DNA of 64,000 nucleotides, from contig NC_081413.1 of NCBI RefSeq assembly GCF_030272615.1, forward strand, positions 17,866,285-17,930,284, written 5' to 3'. Below, in pieces: positions 11,438 to 22,527 of the stretch (position 1 is its first letter; the number at the start of each line of letters is the position of its first letter). This DNA is from Cryptomeria japonica. Taxonomy: Eukaryota; Streptophyta; Pinopsida; Cupressales; Cupressaceae. The notes under the pieces were generated by a model. It worked only from the letters and a program-made list of their open reading frames with translations. It ran no database searches and was not told the origin of the DNA. The translations under genes and the position numbers were made by a program.

Positions 11438-13288
11438 TCGCTCTGGTCCCTGGGAGAGGGACAGGAGTGAATTAGCACTTTAGTCTTGAATCTCTTGCCT
11501 TTTACATTCAAAATCACCTTCTTCACGTTGAAACTAACATCTTCGACAAGAATCTTGTGTTTGATTGACTTGATTTTGTAGACGCATGCCCCTTGTGATC
11601 ATTATCGCCCTGGTCCCTTGGTGAGGAACAGGAGCGAACTTGCATTTTCTCCTTGACCTTTGTCTCTTCAATCACCAATCTACGTCATCCTTCCATTCCA
11701 CGCTTACTTTATTCGTCCTTAACAAGGCACTTTGATGTTTGAATGATTTTCGCCCTGGTCCCTTGGTGAGGGACAGGAGCGAACTCTGTGTTCTAGCCAA
11801 AACTTGTCATTTCTTAACCTTAACTTCTCGTTCATCATCTTCCAAATGATATTTTCAACCTTGCATAATCTTGCTTTGACGCGATTTTTGAAGAAAAATG
11901 AGTGATTTAAAGAAAATCGCCCTGGTCCTTGCCTGAAGGACAGGAGCGATCCTTTGTGTCTTGGGCTCGTTCTTGTTCCTATCAACTCGCCATCGCCTTC
12001 ACAATGAAAAATAAGGTCCTTTGATCCTTCTTGAACGCATGAAATGTGATTAATATCCAAAACTTAAGCCTTTATAGAGATTTCGCTCTGGTCCCTGACT
12101 AAGGGACAGGAGCGAACTTTAGGCATATCGTGTAAATCCTTCATCATATTGACTTGCAATTGTCTTTGAGGCGCAAAATGATGTTCCTTACTCCCTTTCG
12201 AACACTTGAAATGTGAGTGGCAACTTAAATTTGGACACATTTAAACATTTCGCTCTGGTCCCTTGGAGAGGGACAGGAGCGAACTTGGGCATATAGTGCA
12301 AATCCTTCATCTTTGGCGATCTTTGTAACTTCATTCTTTGTCGAGGCGATCCAGACATCATTGCTTCCTTGTACCCTGACTTGGAGTGACCTTAAACTTG
12401 AAAGAAAGGCAACATAACTAACATTTCGCCCTGGTCCCTGGCTGAGGGACAGGAGCGAACTTTCATTTACAAGCTCAATTGTGTTTTGCTAACTCCCAAA
12501 TTTGTCTTCAATGGATTTGTTGTGCATCCTTTCATTCATCCTTGGCATGAAATTTGCTTGAACTTAGCGAGAAATTCTCCTTAGTAAGAAATCGCTCTGG
12601 TCCCTGGCTGAGGGACAGGAGTGCCTAGGACAATATGGAGTTCACCTGGCATTTTGCAATCTTCAAATTATCTTCAATGGGTCCGTTACGCCACCTTTAC
12701 TTGCCTCAAACTCAAAACTTACTTGATCCTCGCCCACATTTTGCCTTATAAGGAAATTCGCTCTGGTCCCTGGTTGAGGGACAAGAGCGCCTAGGACAAT
12801 ATGGAGTTCACCTGGCATTTTGCAATCTTCAAATTATCTTCAATGGGTCCGTTACGCCACCTTTACTTGCCTCAAACTCAAAACTTACTTGATCCTCACC
12901 CACATTTTGCCTTATAAGGAAATTCGCTCTGGTCCTTGACTGAAGGACAGGAGCGATTTTGCCTCTAGGTCAAATTTTCCTCATGATTGCACCTCCAAGT
13001 TATATTCAACTGATGAAATGTACCCCCTTGGTTCTCCTCAAGTCGTGAAATTGTTGAGATCTTGCAAGGACAAGGTAATTTTTGGTTTTAAGCTTCGGTC
13101 CTTCAGTGAGGGACAGGAGCGATTTTTGTTCCTGGCACATTTCCATGTTTGTGAATTTCGTCAAATTATATTCAACGGGAAGAACATGCCTCCTTTTATC
13201 TCTTCCAATCCGAAATTCGTCTTGATCCTGCAAAGACAGTAAAATTTTGAAAAACAAGCTCCGGTCCTTCAGTGAGGGACAGGAGCGA
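11438..13288 (-). repeat. array of 12 hairpins at ~166-bp period
   Basis: Twelve copies of a near-palindrome, left arm TCGCTCTGGTCCCT, 5-nt loop, right arm AGGGACAGGAGCGA, start at 11438, 11605, 11750, 11917, 12083, 12250, 12426, 12592, 12758, 12924, 13093 and 13258. Spacing is 165-169 bp except 145 and 176. Two copies (11917, 12924) carry GTCCTT...AAGGAC, a matched change in both arms that keeps the stem. The sequence between hairpins is largely diverged, apart from one near-identical unit pair (about 12625-12790 and 12791-12956). The array lies in the 5' region upstream of the copy 3 gene. Confidence 0.85.
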
Positions 13289-13772
13289 TTTTGCCTCCAC
13301 AGGTCAAAATATCAAGATTTCAGGACTTCAATCACTTCACAAGGCAAAAACAAGTCATTTCCAATGTCCGGGATCAATTATCAAAATTTTCAAAATTTGG
13401 TCAAAATCACTCAATCAGACAAAAATCAAAATCTCATCATTAACACTTAGACAAATTTGGACTTTGCATCAAAATTTCGACTGAAACTAGACCAACCTGC
13501 TTGGCCTCTGGCGAATTCACTTTATTTCCAAAATTGCATCCTACGGGAGGAAGCTCAAAAGCTCTCAAGGTGGACTGGACTCTGGCCTGAAATCACAGTA
13601 ACGAAAACCCTAAGGCTTGACCTTAGTCCAGACAACTGACAAACAGAGAGAAGAACGAGCAAAACGAGCAAAAAAGAGGGGGTCCCCATTTTAATGGGGC
13701 GATGTGTGAAATGGTCACAACACGTACCCACGTACCCGTGCTCATACCTGTACCGGCAACTTAGGTTAAAAG

Positions 13773-15850
13773 GTAAAAATTCCACACTAGAGGTGCTTTT
13801 CACCTCATATTCCTGACTACCCATGATTTTCCCCCACTCAAAATCCAGACTGGACATGGATTTCCCTTGGATTCCAGACTTGCCCCATTTTTCCACCATT
13901 AAGAATCCATACTAAGGTCGATTTTCCCCGGGATGCTTTAATTTTGAATAAGTGTTGGGATTTTACTGTGACTACCTTCGTTTTTCCATTGGGAGTATGG
14001 ATAAGGTTGCGGATGACGTTTGTGATGACTCCATACCTGGATCGATTTTCCACCAGGCCTTTTGTGACAAGATTTTGTGGATTTTTATGTGGATATTCAT
14101 TCCAGACCCTAGGCGATTTTCCAAGAGGGGCATTTTTGTGTTAAATGACGAAGTTTTAATTGGAATTTTCATTCCAGACTCAAATCGATTTTCCCCTGGA
14201 CCCAATCTTGTGCACATCGATGAATTTTGATAGGGATTTTTATCCCTACTGGGATCGATTTTCCCTTAAGGGGATAATTTTGACGATTTTTTTATGATTT
14301 TAATGGGATTTTTTTATCCCTACTTAAATCAATTTTCCCCAATTGGCCATTTAATTTAAATTTTTGAAATATTTTAATAAATGAGCCTCATTTAATTGTT
14401 TTTGACGAAAAGCAACGATTATTTAAAAAATAAAAAACAATTAATAAATGATTTGCAATAAGCATTTAATGATTTTAACCTTCTAGAAGCAAATCAATTT
14501 TTGCCAGGCAAGTATAAGAACAAGTTTTTTATCCCACATTGCTTGTGTGGTGAAAGTTGATGGTGAAAGCAAGTTTAAGAGGAGAGATCCCAGCCTTATT
14601 TTATCATTATATTTGCCAAGTGTATGCTTGAAAGGGCGATTTTTCCTCCAGCTGGCGATTTTTGGTGAAGTGTCCAAGTGACACATTGGATTGAAGGTTG
14701 ATTTTATTGCTATTTTTTCCTCATTTCCAGCCCATAGCGATTTTTGTTGGCTGCCATTGGAGTGTACCTGCCACGATTTTCAGACTTGTGCGATTTTTGG
14801 TGAAGGTGGCGATTTTTTGGGAAGAGGGCGATTTTTGGTGAAGGTGGCGATTTTTTCTTCCTTGGGTGATGCCGCCATTGTTGTGACTTGCTAATATTCT
14901 GTTTTCAGACCTGAAGCATATCATTTTTCAGACTTATGTGACTCCATAGCTGGCTGTAAAAAATTGATATTCAGACCTACATTGTGTTCCCAGCTCATTT
15001 GTGCCCTAGGCGATTTTGTCTAGAGGCTGATTGGGAGTTGTTTTCAGTCAATTTTCAGACCATTTGAGGGCTGTTGCAGGTCTGAAAATTTCATTGGTTG
15101 GCGGCAATCCTCAGAAACTTCATTTCCAACCACTTCCCCACTTAGGCGATTTTGCTAGGAGCTCATTCCTTAGTCATTTTTTGATCATTTCTAGGGATTT
15201 TCACCACTTCGCAAGGTGCTGGTAAGTCTGAAGCAATCCATTTTCAGATTTGTCCTTAGAAAATTTTACTTTTACCAACCATACCTACATTCCTGGATAT
15301 GATTGCTTTCATCATTAAGATTGATTTTCATCAAGTTTGTACACATTTTGGGTGTTTGCAACTTGTTTTTAGAGATTAATTTGTGAAGTTGCAGGTTGTC
15401 TTTAGATTTGCTGGCAGCCATTGTTGACTTCGGAAGGTGTCTTCAGACTTAGTTTTGTGTGAAAACACAACCTTTCACACCTTTCCTTAGTCATTGTTGA
15501 TCCGGTATACTCCTTTACACTCTAATTTGAACATAATTTCTAAGTATAAGGAGGCGTTTTCAGACTTTGGTCTGAAAATTATTGATTTTAATGAACTTAA
15601 TGAGGGTTTAATACCCTAACCTTGTCACATTTTGTATTCAATTGTTGAAATCTATCAAGAGTGTGGATTATTTTCCTGATTTCCATACCCAAATTAGTCT
15701 AAATCATTAAGAAATCAGGAATTTTGTCAAGAATATTATATTTTTCTAAGTTCTAACTTCTAGCTTCGTACAAGTGCGATGTTGAAGTCCGGACTCAGGG
15801 AAAGGAGAGAACAACAAAAGATACTTGAGACTGGATTCTATCCAGAATCC
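13773..15850 (+). repeat. copy 2 leader with ~71-bp and CGATTTTT repeats
   Basis: This is the equivalent 5' region of copy 2, and it lacks the copy 3 hairpins. Instead a ~71-bp unit built on TCCAGACnnnnnCGATTTTCC recurs with starts near 14029, 14100, 14171, 14241 and 14313; earlier partial units lie near 13841-13907. From about 14630 to 15200, GGCGATTTTTGGTGAAG-type repeats recur. No coding sequence is evident. Confidence 0.6.
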
Positions 15851-15853
15851 AAG

Positions 15854-18800
15854 ATGTCATCCAGATGCAAGGAGATTACAGACACGAACATGCATTTCCT
15901 GAACATGAACCAGATGCGACAACATATGTTCGGAATTGGAAGCTAGATCCCTTCCCCAACCTATGTGAACATCATGAAGAGTGACATTTATCAGGCCGTT
16001 GGATTTCCGCAATCCATATAGTGCAGTGAGCTTATCCTGGAGTGTGCACGATGTTATGATCCTCGCTCCCGAATGATCAAGACTCCTAAGGGTGCCGTCA
16101 TTGCCTACCTTGCTGAGGATGCGATTGCTGAGGTGTTTGGAATTCCACGTGGAGCAGACATGAAGGATATGACTAGGGATGAATATGAAGACCGATACAA
16201 GAAGAAGATGGATGCGTGCAAGACCGTAGTAAACAAGGAGTAGATGATCGAGCCTAGGACTTATCATTTCAAGGCTCCCAAGACACTCATGTGCACAAAC
16301 TTCGTGATTTAGTATTCTTGCTTAACCGAGTGATGAGGATGTCATCCAGGATTGTCTGAAAGGAACATTGATAAATTGGTCTAGAATCATAAGTGACAAT
16401 CTGGACTTTCAGCTGAGGAATGTGGAGCGGTCCAAGTCATTCGTCATGACTTCCTATTTGGTGAACTTGCTTGCACGATTTGTTACATACAAAGGATTGA
16501 TATGCAGAGGTGAAGTTGGGAATGGACAAGGACAATTCAGGAGTTATGAATGCTATCCACAGCTGAACATGTATCAAATTGAAGATTATAAGAGAGTGAA
16601 TGATGTATTCACAATGTACATAACGCAGATGTTGCAAGGTGGAGTCCACAAGAGGTTGTCCAAGGAGGCAACAGAGCTAATAGAGAAATATGGATCGTGG
16701 TATATACAATTTCCCACTTTCACATACCTTAGGATTCATTGGTTTTAATCCTAACCCTACAGGCTTCCTAGGTATCCTTCTGACAAAGTGATCTTGTTGG
16801 AAGTGGTGAGACGGCTTCTGGAGTTTGATTCTATCCAAAAGGAAAAGCACAAGACGAGCATGAAATTCCCTATTTCAGTTGGGAAAACATTGGAGGTTTG
16901 CCAGTCTGCCTTAGCAGCCGACAAAACAAGTGAGGAACTTGCATTCTATTGATTTGCAGCATATAAGAGAAGAGAAAGTTTTGATCCAGATAAGAAAGTT
17001 GGAAGGATCAGGGGAGAAAAGTTCATCCTCAAAGTAGACCTAGAAGATTATTGGGCCAACCTAATGGACGAGCAGGTAGTAAAGAGAAGAATGTGGTCCA
17101 GAATGTCAGTGGATTTCATGAGGAAGCGTGGACTTTTCCTCATTCCTGACCAAGTGTTAGATGACAGGGATCATACGCATCCACAATATGAAAATGAAAT
17201 GAAGAAGGCAATTCTATTGCCTAATCGGTCAGAATCAGAAGAAATAGATTTAAATGTATTGATGAGAGAGGTCTTGAGTTTCTCCCGAGCATGGGTGGAT
17301 TTTTAGATGAACAAGTTAGTTGATATGGGTGTCACCTTCACTTATGAAAATATGAAACAGGAGGAATCCGCTTCCAAAGATGATCAAAGGACTATCAGTG
17401 ATATTAGGATTCATGCGGATGAGGAGAGTCAAGCTCCCAAGAGAAGGAAGAACACACCAGGAAAAGTCAAGGCTAGAGGGAAGAAGATTGAGGAGGTCAA
17501 GAAGAAGAAACAAAAATACTACCATTCCTTCACCACCCCTTAGTGTCTCATCAATTAAGGAAGTTGAAATGGTAGAACAAAACAAGGAGTTTGAGCAATG
17601 TTCCAACACAGTGATACTACTAGAGAATATTGAGGATTTACATGCCACAGCAACATTTGCTCCACCTGATGAGGATGATGATCAACTGGGATCCCCTACT
17701 GTCCTTTTGGAGGTTAGTTTGGGAAAGAATGTATATGATTTGACCAAGAATAATCTTGATGATGATGATGATGTTATCTCGGCATTGAGAGAGCTTGATC
17801 GAGATATGTGTCTCGATGATGTTATGGAGATGGCCACTATTCCTGATTGGCTGATGAAGAGTATAGAGAAAAGTAAGAAAATGATAGAGACACAACCTAT
17901 TGATGACATTGATGACTATTTAGTTAGGAGCAATAAGGAGAAAGAGCCTAAGAGAGCTGAGATTTTGTCACACATAGCTAGAGATGAGACAGGAATGCGG
18001 ATTGCGCAGGTGGCTGTTCCTATTGCAGGTGTGATGACAGACATTGCTACTCCTATGGATTTCCATATTACTTCAGTTGCCCTTGGCCGTACTACAAGAA
18101 AGCAGGAATTTCAGGAGGTTGGTGATAACCTTAGGGCAATCAATGCGTGATTGGATAGATAAATTGAAGAGAAAGAGAAGTACAAAGAAGAGAATATCAG
18201 ACTTAGAGAGTACATTGTAGGGGTAAGGCGTGAGAATCCCACCCTTATTTCCCCTATTGCAGTTGATCGTGAACTACATTCACACTATGAGGCAGCGAGA
18301 GATGCACTCTCGGAGGTGGAGAAATGGATTGAAAGTACAAGGAAACAGGCGGATGATTTGCTTACTCAGTTTGTCCAGGCATTTGACAGGACAACAGGGC
18401 TCATGTTCAGAATACAGTATTTTGGAGGAGTTTGGGAAGAATTTAGACCTATTCAGGAGAAGACTATTCCATGCCTCAAAGCTTTGAAAAAGGTTCCTAA
18501 GTCCACGTTGGTCAGGGAGAATGTTGTGCACAATGTAGATAGATACGATTTCCATGGCTGGTATTGTTCATTAGCCATGAAGAAATCAACTTATGAGAGT
18601 GCACAACTGAGTTGTACAGAGATGAAAGGATGAATTCATGATATTCAGTTGAAGATCCTTGCCTCAATAGAGGAGTTATTGGGTGTTGACGTCAGTGAGG
18701 CCAGTGGTTTACACTTAGTAGAATTAAGAGACAAGATGAAACTTATGTATTTTTATCTGTTGGACTCTTTGAAGAAGAGTCAAATAGATGATTTGGTCTC

Positions 18801-19017
18801 TTTGTTGATTCATGTTCATAATTCGTAGAAGCTCATGCCAGATTGGGAGAACACTTTGGATGCTTGCTCAGATGCATTGGACGTGATTGATTTACATCAG
18901 GATACTTTACCTAGCATCTCCATGGAGGAGTTAGATTCTGTATTGGCTAGATTCTTGGAGTATGCTAGATTCTATTGGGCCATATGTTGGTGGCACCCTT
19001 TTTTATGTAAACCCTAA
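15854..19017 (+). pseudogene. TGTTG-family protein gene of copy 2, broken
   Basis: Colinear with the copy 3 gene. About 15970-16240 holds ELILECARCYDPRSR and AYLAEDAIAEVFGIP with stops. 16368-16748 has SRIISDNLDFQLRNVERSKSF and WYIQFPTFTYLRIH. 17064-17306 corresponds to the region before the basic linker. 17380-18150 holds the acidic part and ARDETGMRIAQVAVP. 18316-18633 and 18835-19017 match the helical C-terminus. Several stops and frame changes separate these pieces. As in copy 3, the frame runs into the start of the promoter-like 3' region. Confidence 0.65.
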
Positions 19018-19601
19018 TTAGGGCAATTCTAGGGTTTTGCTAGCATGATCTTGGCCCTTTGTTTAGTTTTAATCTTGGCCATCCATTTTGTATGAGACTC
19101 TATGTATACCTCATCGTCTCTCATTTGTAAGGGAGAGTTTTTGTAGAATTGTTGGTATATGCTGCAGCTATTTGAATATAAATCATTGTTCGACTTGATG
19201 GTGATTTTGTCTTTCAAGTGTTGTTTTGCATTCAAGGTTCTCAATTCCCCCCAAGTTAGATTATAATTTGTTTTCATGTTTGTTAGATTGAGTGGAAGAT
19301 TTGTTGAGTATATTTGCGTGGAATCCTTAATCCATACCACTAGCCCCTTGCCGTTGGCAAGTGCACCTTGCATGGTCAACTGGAAATTTATGCAAGGTTA
19401 ACTTCAATTATTGTGCGTCCCTTGATATGCATCAACTTGGATGGTGTCAATGTTCGATGGTGATAATTGAAAATCTATAAGTATGCCTTAGTTGATTGCA
19501 CTAAGCTCGTGTCAAGATCTGTTCGATTTGATGGTGAGACCCTGCCTAGTTTGATTCCACTTAATTTATTCATCATTTCCTACATTCCTAGGCTTAGAAT
19601 A

Positions 19602-20475
19602 TGTAATGCCCCCACTTTGAAATATAATTTAATAATAAATAATGATAATAATATTAAAATACAAAAGAATAAAAATTTAATTTAAATTAAAATATAAAAT
19701 AATATAGTTAAATATAATTAAAATTTACTTAAGTTAATGAATGGTCAAAAGACATGAAATGAAAAGTTGTGACTCCCTCAAACATGAGATATAAAAGGGA
19801 GAAGATAACCTCATTTGAGGGGGATAATTTGGGAATCAAAAGTGCAGATATGGTTTAAATAAGAAGTGCAGAACTGATTGTGAAAGGTTGTGTCCCTTTC
19901 AAAGGACAGAAATAATAAAGAGACACACTCTTTTAAAGGGTGCTAAGGGTGAAGGGTGCGTCTCTTGCCAAAGGGCATACATGATGAAGAGGTGTGACTC
20001 TCCCTCACGTTGGAGGATACAAAGTGGAGAAATTTTCATTTGAGAAGTAGGGATCCATGGAATAGAAAAAAATATATGAAGCATTAGAAGCAGATTTAGA
20101 AGCAGACCTAAGTCAGAATTATAAGAAAATTTGGAAGAATGATATGAACATTTATCAAAGAGATCAGAACACAAATACAAATCTGCGAATAGTAATAAAG
20201 CAGGCATTGAAGGAAAAGAAGAGGAAATATTAAATCAATAACCAGAGAATCAGACTTGATGGAATAGAAAGGATTTTCACACACACACACACATATATCT
20301 GAGTATAGGCAGCAGATCAGATTGATATAAACAACAGACCTGTGCATTTAAAGAGGGAAACAACATCAAACTAAATCTGTCCAAATTAGCACAATAGACT
20401 GAAAATAGACAACCTGCAATAATTCTACAAGTATATTGGGCAAAATTTAGTGTCCTCCCAAAAGGGGACATTACA
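19602..20475. mobile_element. solo LTR, 874 bp
   Basis: Starts TGTAATGCCCCC and ends GGGGACATTACA, with a perfect 5-bp TSD GAATA (19597-19601, 20476-20480). A GATATAAAAG box near 19788 suggests + orientation. No internal coding region, so it is a solo LTR. Its superfamily cannot be told from the LTR alone. Confidence 0.8.
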
Positions 20476-20762
20476 GAATAGATTTCCTGAACCCTATTCC
20501 TTTTGCCCCTTTTTTAGTAAGTCCAGTAAGAATTAAGTCCAAAGCTACATTGCCATATCCTAAGTTGTCAGCACACCCATTCCATATTCATGATCAATGA
20601 AGTTAATTCGAACATTTGTGTAAGTCCCCAAGTGAAAACGACAATTCACATCGACCATTGAGTTACCCACCCGTCAAGGCCTGACATGTAGAAACCTTGG
20701 AATCATTTTAGTTGATCTTAGCCTTAGCATCTGAGGTGATTTTGTTCAAGAGAGGGTAAATT

Positions 20763-21156
20763 CTATGTTACCCGGGGACGCGTCCCCGGTATTTTTTTCA
20801 GCCGTCCCCGTCCCGGGGACAGGGGACTCCTAGGGGACGTCCCCATAAATTCTGCATATAGACAATGAATTTTGACAATGAATTCTATAAGCAATTTGAC
20901 TTTGACTCTCAATTTAACACAAATTTGCCATAAGAACTCTATTAGTTCTTATATGTTAAGGTTCTATAATGGATATGTGCATGTTTTATCCATGTTTTCA
21001 TATGAATATTTTAAATTTCCCTATTTATTTTAATTTTCCCTACTTTTATATAGCCGTCCCCTAGCCGTCCCCAAAATTGGCAAAAAAAATCATCGTCTCG
21101 AAAACGTGTACCCTCGTCCCTTGCCGTCCCCGTCCCGGAAACTTGGGGTAACATAG
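20763..21156. mobile_element. hAT-like MITE, 394 bp
   Basis: Terminal inverted repeats CTATGTTACCC / GGGGTAACATAG with a perfect 8-bp TSD GGTAAATT (20755-20762, 21157-21164). Both subterminal regions are packed with GTCCCCG/CGGGGAC clusters, which could be transposase-binding sites. It has no coding capacity. Confidence 0.8.
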
Positions 21157-21219
21157 GGTAAATTACTTTGGTATTTTATTCTGAAATGTTATGTGCATAA
21201 AACACACATCAACACTCAA

Positions 21220-21883
21220 CAATATGATGATCTCACCGAGTTGAAAGGAAGACCATTGGCATAAATGCAATGTGCAATGTATTTATTTTCATTGTCTTTT
21301 GCCTCATTCTAAATTCCCTTATTTAATGGGGCTTTTATGTGGAATGATATTCAATGGACCTTTCTAGTGGGAAGAACGAGAGGGATCTCCTTGGATAGAT
21401 TGTCTTCAAGAAAGGATGCAGGGCAACCACTATTGAAGGAGACCTTGTAGGTGGCCTTCCTAATTCTTCCTTTGCTAAAGGATGATATTTTAAGTTTGTT
21501 TTCTCACTCACAACATTAACTTCTTGTTCTTTAATAATTTAATATGTGCCATAATTTGTTCCTTTAACAATCCCTTCTTGTTTGGCCCTTGACAAACCCC
21601 AATTCCATGGCTGGTCATACCACATAAGTGAGATTTTATTCAACCGTACAAGATCTTATACTAGATCCTGCATTGATTGGAAAACCCCACCTCTTGGAAG
21701 TTGTTCAATTCTCATAAAATATTTCTATAGAGGAGATGTTTGGTCATTTGAATTGTCCATTTGCCTCAAGGGTCACTGAACTTGAACTAGCAATCATTCT
21801 AAATAGATTGATGTTATAAGCAAAAAATGAAATATAACCCCAGCGTATGTAATTTACATTATTAAAGATAAAAATAAAAAATA
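21220..21883. other. no recognised feature
   Basis: About 660 bp of unremarkable sequence right of copy 2. No coding frame, terminal repeat or RNA gene recognised. Confidence 0.5.
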
Positions 21884-21891
21884 AATATAAC

Positions 21892-22519
21892 CAAGGTTAC
21901 CAAGAGATGGGGGTACTTGGAGACTCCGGAGATTGGTACTGGTACTAGTACGACTAATTTTAAAAAATAGAAGACTGGTACTTGGAGATGCCATTTTTTT
22001 AAAATATAATTTAATAATTTCCAAAACATATGATAGAGAACTTTGAAAACAAGAACAGTGGTAAAGTTTAACATTAACTTTAAAGTTGAACAAAAATTGA
22101 AATTAAAATTGCTTATATTGTTGATACCATAGCCCGTCTAAATTGTTTAGTGAAAGTAAGGTAATATACATGTTGAGCACACTCAATATTGTCAGCTAAT
22201 TCAATTTCTCTTTAGACTATTACAATGATAAGAAATCAGTCCTCTCAAAAAGTCTACACTGTCAATAGATCCGATCACTATAACTTTGCATGGATTTTTG
22301 TCGTCCTGCAAAACAGTTTCCTTATTAGTCATTTCCCTAGGACTTTGTTTTGCTGCAAGCTTATCTTATTTATTTGCTTTTTTTTTGCCTTTTTACTGCA
22401 TTTTGCCCTAAGTTTTCTAGGAGGAGACATCAATTTTTGGTCGGGAGACTTCAGAGACAGCAGCCAAAAGCACCCTATGTGTCAAGAAGTTTCCGGAGAT
22501 GGGTCTCCTGGTAACTATG
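21892..22519. mobile_element. hAT-like nonautonomous element, 628 bp
   Basis: Ends CAAGGTTACCAAGAG and, read inward from the right, CATAGTTACCAGGAG, flanked by the 8-bp direct repeat AATATAAC (21884-21891, 22520-22527). No transposase. About 45 bp of flank on both sides is also similar (ATAACCC...ATTATTAAAGAT versus ATAACCC...ATATTAAAGAT), so a tandem duplication around the site is a possible alternative to a simple TSD. Confidence 0.5.
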
Positions 22520-22527
22520 AATATAAC

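Larger units (their letters stand above)
6515..13722 (-). mobile_element. TGTTG-family copy 3, complete 7.2-kb unit
   Basis: Read on the minus strand it starts TGTTGTGACC (13722) and ends CACGTCAACA (6515). The 5-bp TSD CGTAC is perfect (6510-6514 and 13723-13727). The ends were fixed by homology to copies 1 and 2 before the TSD was examined. Minus-strand order: 5' noncoding region with 12 hairpins, a long reading frame (10792 to 7577), then ~1 kb with a TATTTATA box and a CCCTCATTT start block. The first kilobase and the last kilobase share no sequence, so there is no LTR pair. This is best explained as a solo LTR with an unusually long U3 carrying a gene. Confidence 0.7.
2657..13764 (+). 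mobile_element. autonomous-type hAT transposon, interrupted by copy 3
   Basis: The left terminus CTAAGTTACTGGTAC (2657) and the right terminus, read inward from 13764 as CTAAGTTGCCGGTAC, are inverted repeats. The 8-bp TSD GTTAAAAG is perfect (2649-2656 and 13765-13772), as expected for hAT elements. The right terminal region was later split by TGTTG copy 3 (6515-13722), with CGTAC duplicated. Without that insert the element is about 3.9 kb, a normal size for an autonomous hAT. It sits inside TGTTG copy 2. Confidence 0.8.
2152..21214 (+). mobile_element. TGTTG-family copy 2, split by nested insertions
   Basis: The left end TGTTGTGACC (2152) matches the 5' end of copy 3 (13722, minus); homology starts exactly there. 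The right end CATCAACA (21214) matches the 3' ends of copies 1 and 3. Flanks CTCAG (2147-2151) and CTCAA (21215-21219) are a 5-bp TSD with one G-to-A change. Removing the hAT (with copy 3 inside), the solo LTR, the MITE and their TSDs leaves about 6.7 kb. No terminal direct repeat is visible. Contents: 5' region (2152-2656 plus 13773-15850), broken gene (15854-19017), and a promoter-like 3' region (18985-21214). A giant solo LTR fits best. An LTR-less non-autonomous element is the alternative. Confidence 0.65.
18985..21214 (+). other. 3' promoter-like region of copy 2, with two insertions
   Basis: Starts after the coding remnant (TGTTGGTGGCACCC) and has an AAACCCTAATTAGGG block, CTATGTATAC, CTCATTTGTAAGGGAGAG, and then sequence matching copies 1 and 3 to the CATCAACA end. 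It is interrupted by a solo LTR (19602-20475) and a MITE (20763-21156). It corresponds to the U3 end plus R and U5 if the copy is a solo LTR. Confidence 0.55.

Noticed and set aside
13006-13484. Several short frames across the hairpin array
   Set aside because: They follow the repeat units and differ between units; no coding signal.
6515-13722. Conventional LTR pair for copy 3
   Set aside because: I compared the first and last kilobase on the minus strand and found no shared block. The TGTTATAG at 7584 that looked like an LTR start has no partner at 13722.
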